A stretch of 64,000 nt of DNA, taken from Pseudomonas lutea (GTDB lineage: Bacteria; Pseudomonadota; Gammaproteobacteria; Pseudomonadales; Pseudomonadaceae). Position numbers and translations under genes: made by a program. Location: assembly GCF_000759445.1 (NCBI RefSeq), contig NZ_JRMB01000002.1:1736001-1800000 (forward strand), read 5' to 3'. Below are positions 45,615 through 55,204 of the stretch, in pieces; positions within the stretch are counted from its first letter, which is position 1; each line of letters opens with the position of its first letter. A model generated the notes under the pieces. That model saw nothing but the letters and a program-made list of their open reading frames with translations, did not search any database and was not told where the DNA came from.

Positions 45615-45789
45615 GGATCGGGTTCCTTGTGAGTTTCTAGGGAAGATTGGACGAAGCCCTTGCGGCTCTTAATGTAATGACGATTAGACGGTGGATACGG
45701 TAGCCAGTTGCAGCCTCAATAAAATAGCGACAATCGCGGTGCGGTGTGGTCTGTTAGACACTCATCACGCGTCTGGCACAAGGTTGCGC

Positions 45790-47229
45790 ATGGATTACCA
45801 CAGCCCGTATTTCTTTGGCTATTTGCTCGGTTTCACGCACCTGCTGGGCATTGTCGCAGCAATCCACGCCTTACTCACCGTTCGAACGGCTCAGGGCTCG
45901 ATTGCCTGGGCAATGCCGCTCATTTTTATCCCCTACGTCGCGCTGATTCCTTACTTGGTGTTCGGCCGAAGCACGTTCGACGCTTACATCAAAGCGCGAC
46001 GTCAGGCGAATACTGAAATGCGCACGGCGATCGCGGATTTCAACTGGAAGCCCTGGATTGAAGAGGCCGTAGCCGCTCGAAGATCGGATGCCTATCGCTC
46101 ACTGCGCGCGATGCCGAAGTTGGGGCGGATGCCCTGTCTGGCAAACAATGAAGTAAAGCTACTGATCAACGGTGACGAAACATTCAGCGCGATCTTCGAG
46201 GCCATAAAGAGCGCACGCGAGGTCGTCTTCGTTCAGTTTTTCATCATTCATGACGATGACTTGGGACGTCGCCTGCAGGCGTTGTTACTCGAACGTGCAG
46301 CAGCGGGCGTCGCGATTTATGTGCTCTATGATCGAATCGGGAGCCATGCACTGCCGGCGCGTTACATCGATGAGCTGCGCGCCGGTGGTGTCCAGATCAA
46401 AGCATTCGCCACCAGAGGCGGCTGGCTGACTCGCTTTCAGATCAACTTCCGCAACCACCGCAAGATCGTAGTGGTAGACGGAGTAAAGGGCTTCGTCGGA
46501 GGGCACAACGTGGGCGACGAATACCTCGGACTCAAGCCACCGCTCGCACCTTGGCGTGATACTCACGTGGCTGTTATCGGCCCCGTTGTGGCGTGCCTGC
46601 AAGAGTCATTCGCCGAAGACTGGTTTTGGGCAACCCGAGAACTGCCGCCGCTGATCTTGCCGGACAGCTATCCGGAAGACGGGGTCCTCTGCCAACTGCT
46701 CGCAAGCGGCCCTGCCGATGCGCAGGAAACCTGCTCTCTGTTTTTCGTTGAGGCCATCCACGCAGCGACCGAACGCGTATGGATCACCACACCGTATTTC
46801 ATCCCAGATGAAGCCGTCTCAGCCGCGTTGCGTCTGGCCGTATTACGGGGCGTAGACGTGCGTCTGCTGCTGCCATCGCGGCCTGATCATTACACGGTGT
46901 ATGCCGCCTCGAGCCTGTTCGCGTTTGAAGCAGTGCGTGCAGGGGTTCGTATCTTTCGCTACAAGCCCGGGTTTCTTCACCAAAAGGTTGTGCTGGTCGA
47001 CAGTGCGATCTCGGCTATCGGCAGTGCGAACCTGGACAATCGCTCGTTTCGGCTCAACTTCGAACTCATGCTCCTCACCGTGGATGAGGACTTCGCGCGT
47101 GAAGTCGAGAACATGCTGATTGACGACTTCGCCTTGTCCCACGAGATTTCCAGCGAAGAAAGTAAAGAGACCCATCACCTCCAGCAACTGGGCATGAGAG
47201 TGGCGAGGCTGATTTCGCCCATCCTGTGA
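45790..47229 (+). CDS. cls: Cardiolipin synthase
   Basis: Phospholipase-D family enzyme joining two phosphatidylglycerols into cardiolipin. Start 45790 ([24 protein letters not shown]) yields 479 residues with two N-terminal membrane segments (about 8-30 and 38-58). Both HKD motifs are present: [19 protein letters not shown] and [19 protein letters not shown]. It is convergent with the cfa gene, placing two membrane-lipid enzymes side by side. Confidence 0.94.
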   Translation: MDYHSPYFFGYLLGFTHLLGIVAAIHALLTVRTAQGSIAWAMPLIFIPYVALIPYLVFGRSTFDAYIKARRQANTEMRTAIADFNWKPWIEEAVAARRSDAYRSLRAMPKLGRMPCLANNEVKLLINGDETFSAIFEAIKSAREVVFVQFFIIHDDDLGRRLQALLLERAAAGVAIYVLYDRIGSHALPARYIDELRAGGVQIKAFATRGGWLTRFQINFRNHRKIVVVDGVKGFVGGHNVGDEYLGLKPPLAPWRDTHVAVIGPVVACLQESFAEDWFWATRELPPLILPDSYPEDGVLCQLLASGPADAQETCSLFFVEAIHAATERVWITTPYFIPDEAVSAALRLAVLRGVDVRLLLPSRPDHYTVYAASSLFAFEAVRAGVRIFRYKPGFLHQKVVLVDSAISAIGSANLDNRSFRLNFELMLLTVDEDFAREVENMLIDDFALSHEISSEESKETHHLQQLGMRVARLISPIL

Positions 47230-47344
47230 ATATCCGTCGACAGGATCGCGTGGCCACTCTCAACCCTAAAGCATCGCCTTGTTGGCTTGGGACGAATGCC
47301 AAATGAGCCCCGTGCCAAGCCTCCCGCGCACGGAGCTCAGTTGC

Positions 47345-48529
47345 TTACAGGTATAAGTCGTCGCGCGTCATGGGCAAATCATGGCTGCCGTCGGCACGCG
47401 GCTTGACCGCCAGTATCTGATGAAGATTGATCCAGCCCTTGGAAAACGCATAAGCGCACCCCGCCAGATAAAGCCTGAATATCCGTAGCGCCTGCTCCGG
47501 CACCATCGCAGCCGCGATGTCGAGTTTCTCCTCCAGGCGAGCGCTCCAGTGCTCCAGAGTCTTCGCGTAGTGCAGACGAAGGCTTTCGACATCGACCACT
47601 TCCAAACCCGCTTCGCTGACGAATCCGCTGATCATCGACAGGTGCGGGAGCTCTCCATTGGGAAACACGTAACGGTCAATGAAATCACCAGCGCCTCGGC
47701 CGACGGGGCGACCATCGGTGTGCTTGGCTGTAATGCCGTGGTTCATCACCAGGCCGCCCTCCTTCACCGCGTCAAACAGGCATTTGGCATATAGCTCCAG
47801 GTTGGCATGGCCGACGTGCTCAAACATGCCAACGCTGACGACCTTATCGAAACGGCCATCCTTGGGCAGGTCGCGGTAGTCCAGCAGTTGCAGGTCGATC
47901 CTGTCCTGCAGACCCTCGGCACGGACTCGTTCCTGCGCCAGGGAAAGTTGCTCGCGACTCAAGGTGATGCCGAAGACCCTGACCCCGTATTCGCGAGCTG
48001 CGAAGCGTGCCAGCCCTCCCCAGCCGCAGCCCACATCCAAGAGGTACTCACCCGGTTTCAGACGCAGCTTGCGGCACAGGTGGTGAAACTTGTCTTGTTG
48101 CGCTTGATCCAGTGTTTCAGTGCCAGTCTTGAAATAGGCGCAGGAATAGACCATGTCCCGGTCCAGCCACAGCTGGTAGAAGTCATTGGAAAGGTCGTAG
48201 TGGTAGGAGATCGACGCAGCGTCGGTGGCCTTATCGTGTTCAGTCCGCGCTGGAGGATTATTGTCATCCTCATCGCCGAGCGCTTTTGTCAGTTCATCGC
48301 AGACGCGTACCACCTCGCTGATAGAACCCTCCAGCTCAAGTCGACCCTCCACAAAAGCACTGCCCAGCAAGTCCAGGCTTGGATGGGTGAAGTCGGAGAC
48401 CAACGATGGGTCTTTCACCAGAATCGTAACGGAGGGGTCACTGCCCAACTCAAGCTCGTTGCCGTCCCACAGACGCAGACGAAGCGGCAAATGCAGGTTT
48501 TTTAACGCCGGTGGAAGTTGCGCAAGCAT
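47345..48529 (-). CDS. cfa: Cyclopropane-fatty-acyl-phospholipid synthase
   Basis: SAM-dependent enzyme adding a methylene bridge to unsaturated acyl chains of membrane lipids. Motifs: ISYHYDLSNDFYQLWLD, MVYSCAYFK and the SAM loop LLDVGCGWGGLARFAA; VSVGMFEHVG follows. AAGGGGGA precedes the ATG at 48529; 394 residues. The gene is often RpoS-dependent in pseudomonads; no clear RpoS -10 was recognised in the 267-bp upstream gap. Confidence 0.95.
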   Translation of the reverse strand: MLAQLPPALKNLHLPLRLRLWDGNELELGSDPSVTILVKDPSLVSDFTHPSLDLLGSAFVEGRLELEGSISEVVRVCDELTKALGDEDDNNPPARTEHDKATDAASISYHYDLSNDFYQLWLDRDMVYSCAYFKTGTETLDQAQQDKFHHLCRKLRLKPGEYLLDVGCGWGGLARFAAREYGVRVFGITLSREQLSLAQERVRAEGLQDRIDLQLLDYRDLPKDGRFDKVVSVGMFEHVGHANLELYAKCLFDAVKEGGLVMNHGITAKHTDGRPVGRGAGDFIDRYVFPNGELPHLSMISGFVSEAGLEVVDVESLRLHYAKTLEHWSARLEEKLDIAAAMVPEQALRIFRLYLAGCAYAFSKGWINLHQILAVKPRADGSHDLPMTRDDLYL

Positions 48530-48796
48530 ATGAAATCCCCCTTATCCAGCTACAGGAAAAGGGCAGTCCATAACCGACTCCAACTCGGGAGTCTCAGGCA
48601 TTCAGCATGATGGACAGCGACGAATCTACAACGGGTACTACCCTGTGCCCCAGAATTCGAGCCAACGTGACGCCTGCAAATGGAGCACCCTGACAAGACT
48701 GAATATAATTTGTAACAGAGATCTACAAAGCTCAAGCAAATTTTAATACTTAGCGAAGCGCTCTAAAGCGGTAGTTTCAGCGAAATCTTCGGATTA

Positions 48797-50746
48797 TCAG
48801 GGCTTTAAAGCACTATGAAATTTCGCGATGGGCTCATGAAAGCGAAGCAGCCGGCCCGCGTTACCAAGCACAAGGAGTGTACTGAGGTTATGCAGCACCG
48901 CGGCAATCATCGCTCCTGCTGCGCCCAGAACGCCGAACGCCGCCATTGCGACAATGGCCAGCGTCCAGCCCAACCCGATGATGACGTTGACCTGCAACGT
49001 ATGCCGACACTGCCGGCTCAGTCGCACGCAGGTACCCAGGCGGCGCAGGTCGCTACCGATCAGCACGATGTCGGCAGAGGCCAGGGCGATGTCGGCTCCG
49101 CCCGCCCCCATCGCGACCCCGACCACCCCGGCTTTGAGTGCCAGAGAATCGTTGATGCCGTCCCCGACGACCATCGGACGAAAGCCTTTTTTGATTTCGC
49201 TCATGACCCGGGTGAGTTTGTCTTCCGGCAAGGCCTGAGCGTGAATGTCGCTGATGCCCACCTCCTTGCCCAGGCTATCCGCTACGCTTTGGCGGTCTCC
49301 CGTCAGCAACAATTGTCGCCCCATGCCCAGCTCGCGTAACTCGCTCAGCGCTTGACGGGCCTCCGGTTTGAGGCTGTCAGCCAGAAGCAGCCAGGCGATG
49401 AAATGGCGATCGACGGCAAGGCCTGCAATGGGGCCGTCGTGATCCGGAACCGGTGAGGTCACAATGCCCAACTGCGCGAACAGTTCGGGGCGACCCAACG
49501 CCGCTTCACCCCGCGCCGTTTGCGCGACAACACCCAGGCCCTGGCGCTCGCGAATGTCATCCAGCGCCAGCAGATGATCCTTCTCCACCAGATTCGCCAA
49601 CGCGCGACTCACCGGATGACTGCTGGCTGAGCCCAGACTTGCCGCCAACGCGAGCACCTCATCGTGCACGCCCTCTTCTGCCTGCACCGACTGTAAACGC
49701 AGACTGCCGTACGTCAGCGTCCCCGTCTTGTCGACAACCAGCGAGGTAAGGTCCGCCAGTTCTTCGAGGAATGCAGAACTGCGAATCAGAATCCCGTGAC
49801 GGGCGGCGACGGCAATGCCTGCGATGGCCGTGGCCGGCGCAGACAACACCAGCGCGCAGGGGCACGCGGCGACCAGAACAGCCAGCATCGCCTGGGCATT
49901 GTTGGTGATGAACCATGTCACCGCCGCGATCAGCAGCACCAGTACCATGTAGCTGCCCGCGTATCGTTCGAGCAGGCGCGTGATCGGCGGTTTCGAGCGT
50001 TCAGCGCTTTGCATCAGGGCGATGACTTTGCCCAGCGTGGATTCGTTGCCAATACGTGTTACTTCGATGCGCAGCAAGCCATCGAGGTTAATCGCACCGC
50101 CGAAGACTTCCATTCCGGCCCGCGCTTCCAGCGGCACTGACTCTCCGGTGATCGGCGCCGTGTCGAGACTGGCCTGCCCGGAGATTACTCGTCCGTCAGC
50201 CGGCACACGGTCGCCAGCCCGGACTTCAACCCGATCACCGGCGACCAGCGTGCCGTTATCAACTTCGCGGATTGATCCATCCTCGTCGATCCGCCGCGCA
50301 TGGCTGCGAGTGAGCCGACCCAGCGCCTGAATGGCCTCTTGAGAGCCGATGACACTGCGCTCCTCCAACACGTGGCCGAAGATCATAATGATCGGCAGTA
50401 GTGCAGCGGTCATCAAATCTCCCGTTGCCCAGGCGCCCAGCATAGCCAAAGCAATCAGCTGATCGGTGATGCCATGCAAGCTGGGGTAGCGCAGGCTGTG
50501 CCATCCCGCGCTGACTACCGGGATCGCCACCAGAAGAGAAGCTGCGCCCAATAATAATTGGCTGACGCCTACCTGCCCGGGCGCGAAGAATCGCCAGACC
50601 AAACCTAGTGCCAGCAACCCCAAGGCAAGCATTGCCAGGGTCAACTGACGGGCAGCGCTGCGCTGCTCTCGGCCCGTCAGCATGCTGCCCGGTACGACAG
50701 GCGCGGCGTGATCATGGGAATGGTTGTGCGCGGCTTCGCCACTCAT
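48797..50746 (-). CDS. P1B-type metal ATPase of the SPFH operon
   Basis: A 649-residue P-type ATPase. A His-bearing N-terminus (HNHSHDH, residues 8-13) replaces the usual HMA domain. TGES is at about 200-203, the metal-path CPC at 295-297, phosphorylation motif DKTGT at 339-343, SSHP after it, and GDGINDSLAL. The last membrane segments read NVIIGLGWT and VLHNLSTLLVLGNAGRLL, without the lysine/aspartate pair of Zn/Cd/Pb P1B-2 pumps or the MxxSS of Cu pumps, so the metal is open. It overlaps the preceding SPFH gene by 4 bp. It is the last gene of the operon. Confidence 0.9.
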   Translation of the reverse strand: MSGEAAHNHSHDHAAPVVPGSMLTGREQRSAARQLTLAMLALGLLALGLVWRFFAPGQVGVSQLLLGAASLLVAIPVVSAGWHSLRYPSLHGITDQLIALAMLGAWATGDLMTAALLPIIMIFGHVLEERSVIGSQEAIQALGRLTRSHARRIDEDGSIREVDNGTLVAGDRVEVRAGDRVPADGRVISGQASLDTAPITGESVPLEARAGMEVFGGAINLDGLLRIEVTRIGNESTLGKVIALMQSAERSKPPITRLLERYAGSYMVLVLLIAAVTWFITNNAQAMLAVLVAACPCALVLSAPATAIAGIAVAARHGILIRSSAFLEELADLTSLVVDKTGTLTYGSLRLQSVQAEEGVHDEVLALAASLGSASSHPVSRALANLVEKDHLLALDDIRERQGLGVVAQTARGEAALGRPELFAQLGIVTSPVPDHDGPIAGLAVDRHFIAWLLLADSLKPEARQALSELRELGMGRQLLLTGDRQSVADSLGKEVGISDIHAQALPEDKLTRVMSEIKKGFRPMVVGDGINDSLALKAGVVGVAMGAGGADIALASADIVLIGSDLRRLGTCVRLSRQCRHTLQVNVIIGLGWTLAIVAMAAFGVLGAAGAMIAAVLHNLSTLLVLGNAGRLLRFHEPIAKFHSALKP

Positions 50747-51810
50747 TTGTCAGCTCCCTGAATGATCAGGCGGGAATCATCGCGTGGGTCGACGGTGGTC
50801 ACCGACCCTGCTTGTTTGAGGATGACCGGAACGCGCTCGCGGTAAATCCTCAGCAGGAGACCGGGGTCGCTTTTGTTCTGGATGGATTGGGCCAGTCCTG
50901 TCACCGCAGCGGTATCTGTCTGCGCCTTGGCCAACCGCTCGGATGCCTGGGCATGAGCCACCTGGAGCACTCTGTCGGCTTGCTGGTTAGCGGTCTGGTT
51001 GAGCTTTTCCGCGTCAGTGCGGGCATTCGCCACGGCTTGATCGGCTTGCTGACTGGCGGTGAGCACTGCATTGAAAGCATTCACCGCAGCGGCCGGTAGA
51101 CTCGATTGGACGTCGACCCTGACGACCTCCACCCCCAAACCAACCTGCGTGGCCGTCAACTCGGCGAGCCGTGTATTGATGCCCTGCACCAGGTCGCCGC
51201 GCAGACGCTCACGACGCTCGGCCGACTGGCTGTCAGAGCCCATGAGCTCCGGACGCGCGACCAAAATGGTGTCCAGGTCCCGGGCTGCAGTGAGGCTTAC
51301 CGCGCTGCGGTTAACCAGACGGTCCAGCGCTGGCAGCACGTGCTCACCTTGCAACACGAAGGCCCGTGGATCCGTCACTTTGTAATACGCGGTGACATCG
51401 AGCTGCACGACACCGGCATCGCCGGTCAACAGGTACCCGGAGCCTGCGAGCGCATCACTCATCGGCGTTGCGAAGCTGGTGACCTTATCGGCGGCCAACG
51501 CCGTGGGCGAGCGCAACAAGGTTTCGACGTGGCGCTCAATTACGCGATCGGCGGAAGGCAGCAGCACCACCTGCTCGAACGGTTGCGGCCAGGCCAGCAG
51601 CAAGCCGGCGTTTTGCACTCGATCCAGTTCACCGAAGCGAAACACCACGGCGCGGTCTTGTGGATTGATCTCCCGGACATTTGAGACGGCCCAGCCCACG
51701 GCCGCTAGCAAGGTGACGGCGTACAGCCCCAGAAACGCCAGCCGACTGGCCTGCAGCCACGGACTCTGGATAACGGGCCGCTCGACCGGCGCCGAGTCGT
51801 GCTCGGTCAT
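50743..51810 (-). CDS. SPFH-domain membrane protein, HflK/HflC-like (third of three)
   Basis: A 355-residue protein with one N-terminal membrane segment (about 24-43) and an SPFH domain (INPQDRAVVFRFGELDRVQNAGLLLAWPQPFEQV). An extended alanine/glutamine-rich helix (about 245-310) is typical of stomatin-type oligomers. It overlaps genes on both sides by 4 bp (ATGA type), showing strict coupling with the HflC-like protein and the ATPase. HflK/HflC proper form a cage around FtsH; these relatives probably form a similar ring around the ATPase or a protease. Confidence 0.87.
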   Translation of the reverse strand: MTEHDSAPVERPVIQSPWLQASRLAFLGLYAVTLLAAVGWAVSNVREINPQDRAVVFRFGELDRVQNAGLLLAWPQPFEQVVLLPSADRVIERHVETLLRSPTALAADKVTSFATPMSDALAGSGYLLTGDAGVVQLDVTAYYKVTDPRAFVLQGEHVLPALDRLVNRSAVSLTAARDLDTILVARPELMGSDSQSAERRERLRGDLVQGINTRLAELTATQVGLGVEVVRVDVQSSLPAAAVNAFNAVLTASQQADQAVANARTDAEKLNQTANQQADRVLQVAHAQASERLAKAQTDTAAVTGLAQSIQNKSDPGLLLRIYRERVPVILKQAGSVTTVDPRDDSRLIIQGADK

Positions 51811-52847
51811 GGCTGCGTTCCAGCCTTGCTGTCCAGTGTTGGCGGCCCGTCCACCAGTACGCGGAATGGGGCGGCATCGGTGCGCAAAATGAGCTTGGTG
51901 CTTGGCCCGACCACTGTGCCGAGGGTATCCAGCGAACGCAGCAAGTTGTACAGCTGCGGCGAACCGGCGTAGGCGCGGCCATATATCTGCGCGGCCTGAA
52001 CGCGTGACTGCGCCTCAATATCTGCCGCCTTCACCGTCGCGTCGGCTTCGACAATCCGCGCGTCCCGTTCCGCAGCCGAGCGAATCTGCGCTGCCTCCCG
52101 CTTGCCAATCGCCGTACGCTCGGTGGCAATGGTCTCGCGCTCGGCGCGCATGCGGTCGACCGTCGCGTTTAGTGTCACCGACGGCAGCGTAAGGCGTTCG
52201 ACACCGACTTGCAGGACACGGACCCCGTAAGTCGTCAGCAACTGTTTGTCGATCTGCTGGCGCAGCTGGTTTTCGAAATCGGCAATGCGCACTTGATTCG
52301 CATCGGTATTGATCAAGCTGGACAGGTCAAAGCTCGCAGCAGTGGTTTCCAGTGCTGAACCGACAAATGTTCTGATCTGCCTGGCCGCTTCGTCCGGCTG
52401 GTTCTGCACGGCGCGCATGAAACGCTTTACGTTGTCAGGATCGCCCTGCACCTGCCAGGCGACGTACGCCTGAACGATGATGCGCAGGCCATCGCGCGTG
52501 CCGACATCCTGCAAACCACTTGAAGTGGTCCGCAAGCGCAGGTCGACGGGAATCGCCGCTTCAAACGGCGCAGGCCAGCGCCAGCTCAGGCCCGGGTCGA
52601 GCAACACCCTGGCCGGGTTACCGAAACGGGTGATGACAGTGGCTTCACCCGAACGCACCTGCACCAGGCTCGCCGCTGCTACCGCGAAAGCAATCAGCAC
52701 CGCCGCCAATCCGGCGCGACGCCATGGGAAACCTGCCGGCGCCGAGGTATCGCCGTGGTGATGCCCGTGATGGTGGCCACCGTGGCCGTGGCCTGCGTGG
52801 TCATGGCCGGAATGATCATGGTGATCGTGAGAATGAAACAGACTCAA
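51807..52847 (-). CDS. SPFH-domain protein with His-rich N-terminus, HflC-like (second of three)
   Basis: A 346-residue protein. Residues 5-33 contain fifteen histidines interleaved with Gly and Asp, a likely zinc-buffering tail on the cytoplasmic face. A membrane segment follows (about 45-64), then an SPFH domain beginning VRSGEATVITRFGNPARVLLDPGLSWRWP. A charged helix (RMRAERETIATERTAIGKREAAQIRS) is typical of HflC. Located 11 bp after the long SPFH gene and overlapping the next by 4 bp. Confidence 0.9.
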   Translation of the reverse strand: MSLFHSHDHHDHSGHDHAGHGHGGHHHGHHHGDTSAPAGFPWRRAGLAAVLIAFAVAAASLVQVRSGEATVITRFGNPARVLLDPGLSWRWPAPFEAAIPVDLRLRTTSSGLQDVGTRDGLRIIVQAYVAWQVQGDPDNVKRFMRAVQNQPDEAARQIRTFVGSALETTAASFDLSSLINTDANQVRIADFENQLRQQIDKQLLTTYGVRVLQVGVERLTLPSVTLNATVDRMRAERETIATERTAIGKREAAQIRSAAERDARIVEADATVKAADIEAQSRVQAAQIYGRAYAGSPQLYNLLRSLDTLGTVVGPSTKLILRTDAAPFRVLVDGPPTLDSKAGTQP

Positions 52848-52858
52848 TGGACGACTCC

Positions 52859-54826
52859 TTATTCAGCCGAGGGCTGTTCAGCTGACTGCGACGACGTTGC
52901 GGGGTCGACCGGGAGGGTAAAGGAACGCAGGTCGATCGTTGGCGCGCTGGTGCCGCCGAGTCGATGATCCAGCACCAGCAGCTTGGCGTGCAGCAGCCCG
53001 GCGGTCAGTTGACTGAGGTACTGCTCAAGCAGGAACGCCTGACCGGCTTTGGCATAAGCCTGTTGCTCTGCGCCAAACCGCAAATCCGCTCCCTGGGCAG
53101 TGGCCATCACCTCACGAGAATTAGCCGCTGCCTGATCACCAGCCATGCTGGCATGCAACTGAGCCAGATTGGCCTGATCGGCCGCCGCGCCACGTTCCCG
53201 GGCGATCAATGCCTGAGCACTGATCTGAGCAGCCTGTACCGCGTGGTAAGCATTGGCCGCGCCTGCCGGTGGGTGAATCGACTCCACCACAGTGGCCAGA
53301 ATTTCCACGCCACTGTTGAGTTTTTTCAGGTCGCGCTGAACGGCATCGCCAATATCAGCGGCAAGATCATTGCGCTGCTCACCGAGCAGCTCATCAAGTG
53401 TACGGGAGGCAAAATCGTGTACCAATATCCGGCTGGCGGTGCTGCGAATCAGGCTGGGAATGTCGGCGCTGTTGTAGGTCGCGGCCAACGCGGCCTCGTC
53501 CGTCAAGCCGATGCGGTATACGAAGCGAACGTCCATGTTGACGATCTGAAAGCTCTGTTTGTCGCCGGAGCCGCTCGCGATCACCTGTGACTTGTCGTTG
53601 ATGTGAGTGGCATCCCACAACCGGTTGGCGACGGCGGGCGGCGGACCTTCGGCGGGGTCAAGCGTCTGCTCGGCAGCAGCACCCTCGGAGACGCTGGTGG
53701 CGAGTTCATGGACCACGCCATTTTCGACCGCCAGCACCGTGCCGAACGGCCAAGGCAAACCGGCGTGCAAGCCTGGTTGCAGGATTTCAACTGGCTTGCC
53801 AAAGCGCTCATAGATGCCGCGGCCCTGCATGGGAATCTCATGGACCCCGCTCAGCAGCCACCCAAGGCCGAGTATGACCGCCAGCACCGGCAGGAAAGCT
53901 CGGCGCATGTAGGTAAACGCCCAGATCTGCCGCAGGTCGATTCCAAAACGGTTGTGCAATTCGGTTTGCAGCGCCAGCAACGGGCGCGGCGGCCAGCGCA
54001 ACAACCCGGCAACGAAACTGCTTGCGATCAAGCGTGGCTCAAGTTGCTCGTTGCGCGGGCTGAAAATGGACAGTAAAGCCCGGATGACCAACTCGGCCGC
54101 AACCAGACCAGGCAGGAGTCCGATCAGCACCGCCAATCGTGCAGGCCATACCCGGTCAAACGAAGAAAAGAACAGGCAGAACGCTGCGACCAAGAGCGTC
54201 CCGATTGCCACCCGGGTGAGCTGCGCCAGTTGCACAGCTTCCGGCCAACTCGCCTCTGTCTCGTTAGCCAGCTGCCGCTCCAGCACCAAGAGCGCAAAAC
54301 ACATCAACAGCAGCAGGCCACCGGTCACGTTTCCGAGCAGGCCAACATTGCTCCCCGCCAAGGTGAGGTTCCAGATCAGCCCGATGCTGATCAGTGACAG
54401 CAATGCCCAGCCAGCGAGCCAGAACACCGGCAAGCCCACCTGGCCGACCATCGACGTACCGGCCCCGCCGATTCGACCGAGCAGGCGGTCGTACCAGCCT
54501 TGCTCGTCACCATTAACCACCGCGTCACGGTCGTCACGCGCTGGCACGGGCGGCGCGATTACCCTCGCGCGCCACTGGCTGACCACCTGCGCAGACTGTA
54601 GCGCCGCGGCGAGCACCAGCAGGCTCGCAGCGCTGTTGGTCAACACAGCCGTCCACAGTGAATTTGGCGAAAAGAGGTCGACAAAAAGCGATACCACCAA
54701 GCCGATTACGCCTGCCGCTCCTGTCAGATATGTCAGCCGTGAGAGACGCCGCGACTGAATAACCGCCCGCTGAAACCGTGGCAGGCTCGCCGGCGTAACG
54801 CCCTCATCGTCCAGATCAACCCGCAT
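52859..54826 (-). CDS. Long polytopic SPFH protein, HflK-like (first of three)
   Basis: A 655-residue protein from 54826 (MRVDLDDEGVTPASL), with GGAG upstream. About 330 N-terminal residues hold six or seven hydrophobic segments, unlike standard HflK with one; the SPFH domain starts after the last segment (LPVLAVILGLGWLLSGVHEI) at GIYERFGKPVEILQPGLHAGLPWPFG. The domain then has ATYNSADIPSLIRSTASRILVHDFASRTLDELLGEQ and a long Ala/Gln-rich helix. It heads the operon. The extra membrane part may serve as a scaffold or transport partner. Confidence 0.87.
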   Translation of the reverse strand: MRVDLDDEGVTPASLPRFQRAVIQSRRLSRLTYLTGAAGVIGLVVSLFVDLFSPNSLWTAVLTNSAASLLVLAAALQSAQVVSQWRARVIAPPVPARDDRDAVVNGDEQGWYDRLLGRIGGAGTSMVGQVGLPVFWLAGWALLSLISIGLIWNLTLAGSNVGLLGNVTGGLLLLMCFALLVLERQLANETEASWPEAVQLAQLTRVAIGTLLVAAFCLFFSSFDRVWPARLAVLIGLLPGLVAAELVIRALLSIFSPRNEQLEPRLIASSFVAGLLRWPPRPLLALQTELHNRFGIDLRQIWAFTYMRRAFLPVLAVILGLGWLLSGVHEIPMQGRGIYERFGKPVEILQPGLHAGLPWPFGTVLAVENGVVHELATSVSEGAAAEQTLDPAEGPPPAVANRLWDATHINDKSQVIASGSGDKQSFQIVNMDVRFVYRIGLTDEAALAATYNSADIPSLIRSTASRILVHDFASRTLDELLGEQRNDLAADIGDAVQRDLKKLNSGVEILATVVESIHPPAGAANAYHAVQAAQISAQALIARERGAAADQANLAQLHASMAGDQAAANSREVMATAQGADLRFGAEQQAYAKAGQAFLLEQYLSQLTAGLLHAKLLVLDHRLGGTSAPTIDLRSFTLPVDPATSSQSAEQPSAE

Positions 54827-54918
54827 TGCTACTCCAAAACTGTTTAACGTCTTACCGGCCGCTGTTCCCGTCACAGGCCAGCCCCGCCTTGCGCAGGCAC
54901 GCCGCATTGACACAGGGC

Positions 54919-54931
54919 GTTACGATATAAC
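54919..54931. promoter_or_regulatory. Zur-like box before the SPFH/ATPase operon
   Basis: GTTACG-A-TATAAC: right half perfect, left half with two changes from GTTATANTATAAC. It lies 93 bp upstream of the operon's first start codon, the expected distance for promoter control. Confidence 0.55.
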
Positions 54932-55204
54932 AGAAGTCGTGAAATTTCCGTCCGATTATTTGTGTGTGGGCCTGCGGATGCGTGGTCAGACAGCCAAGCG
55001 ACAGGTGGAGGAGCTCGGGCCTCTCTCTCAACTGCTTCTGCAGCGTATTGACGATACGTACGCCGGTTCTTGCGCTTGACTTTGGACGGAGCGACCCTTA
55101 AATATTATGCCCATCATCTAAGCGTAAACGGTGCAGCCTGCGATCTCTGCCGAGACACGTCTACGCTTCCCTCCACCACTCGACTGTCCTTGAGGAGCAG
55201 ATTC
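54932..55204. other. Rest of the divergent gap between the SPFH operon and lpd
   Basis: No gene, repeat or clear promoter is seen here; the lpd frame is open upstream to 55070 but without a ribosome site or family residues. Confidence 0.5.
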
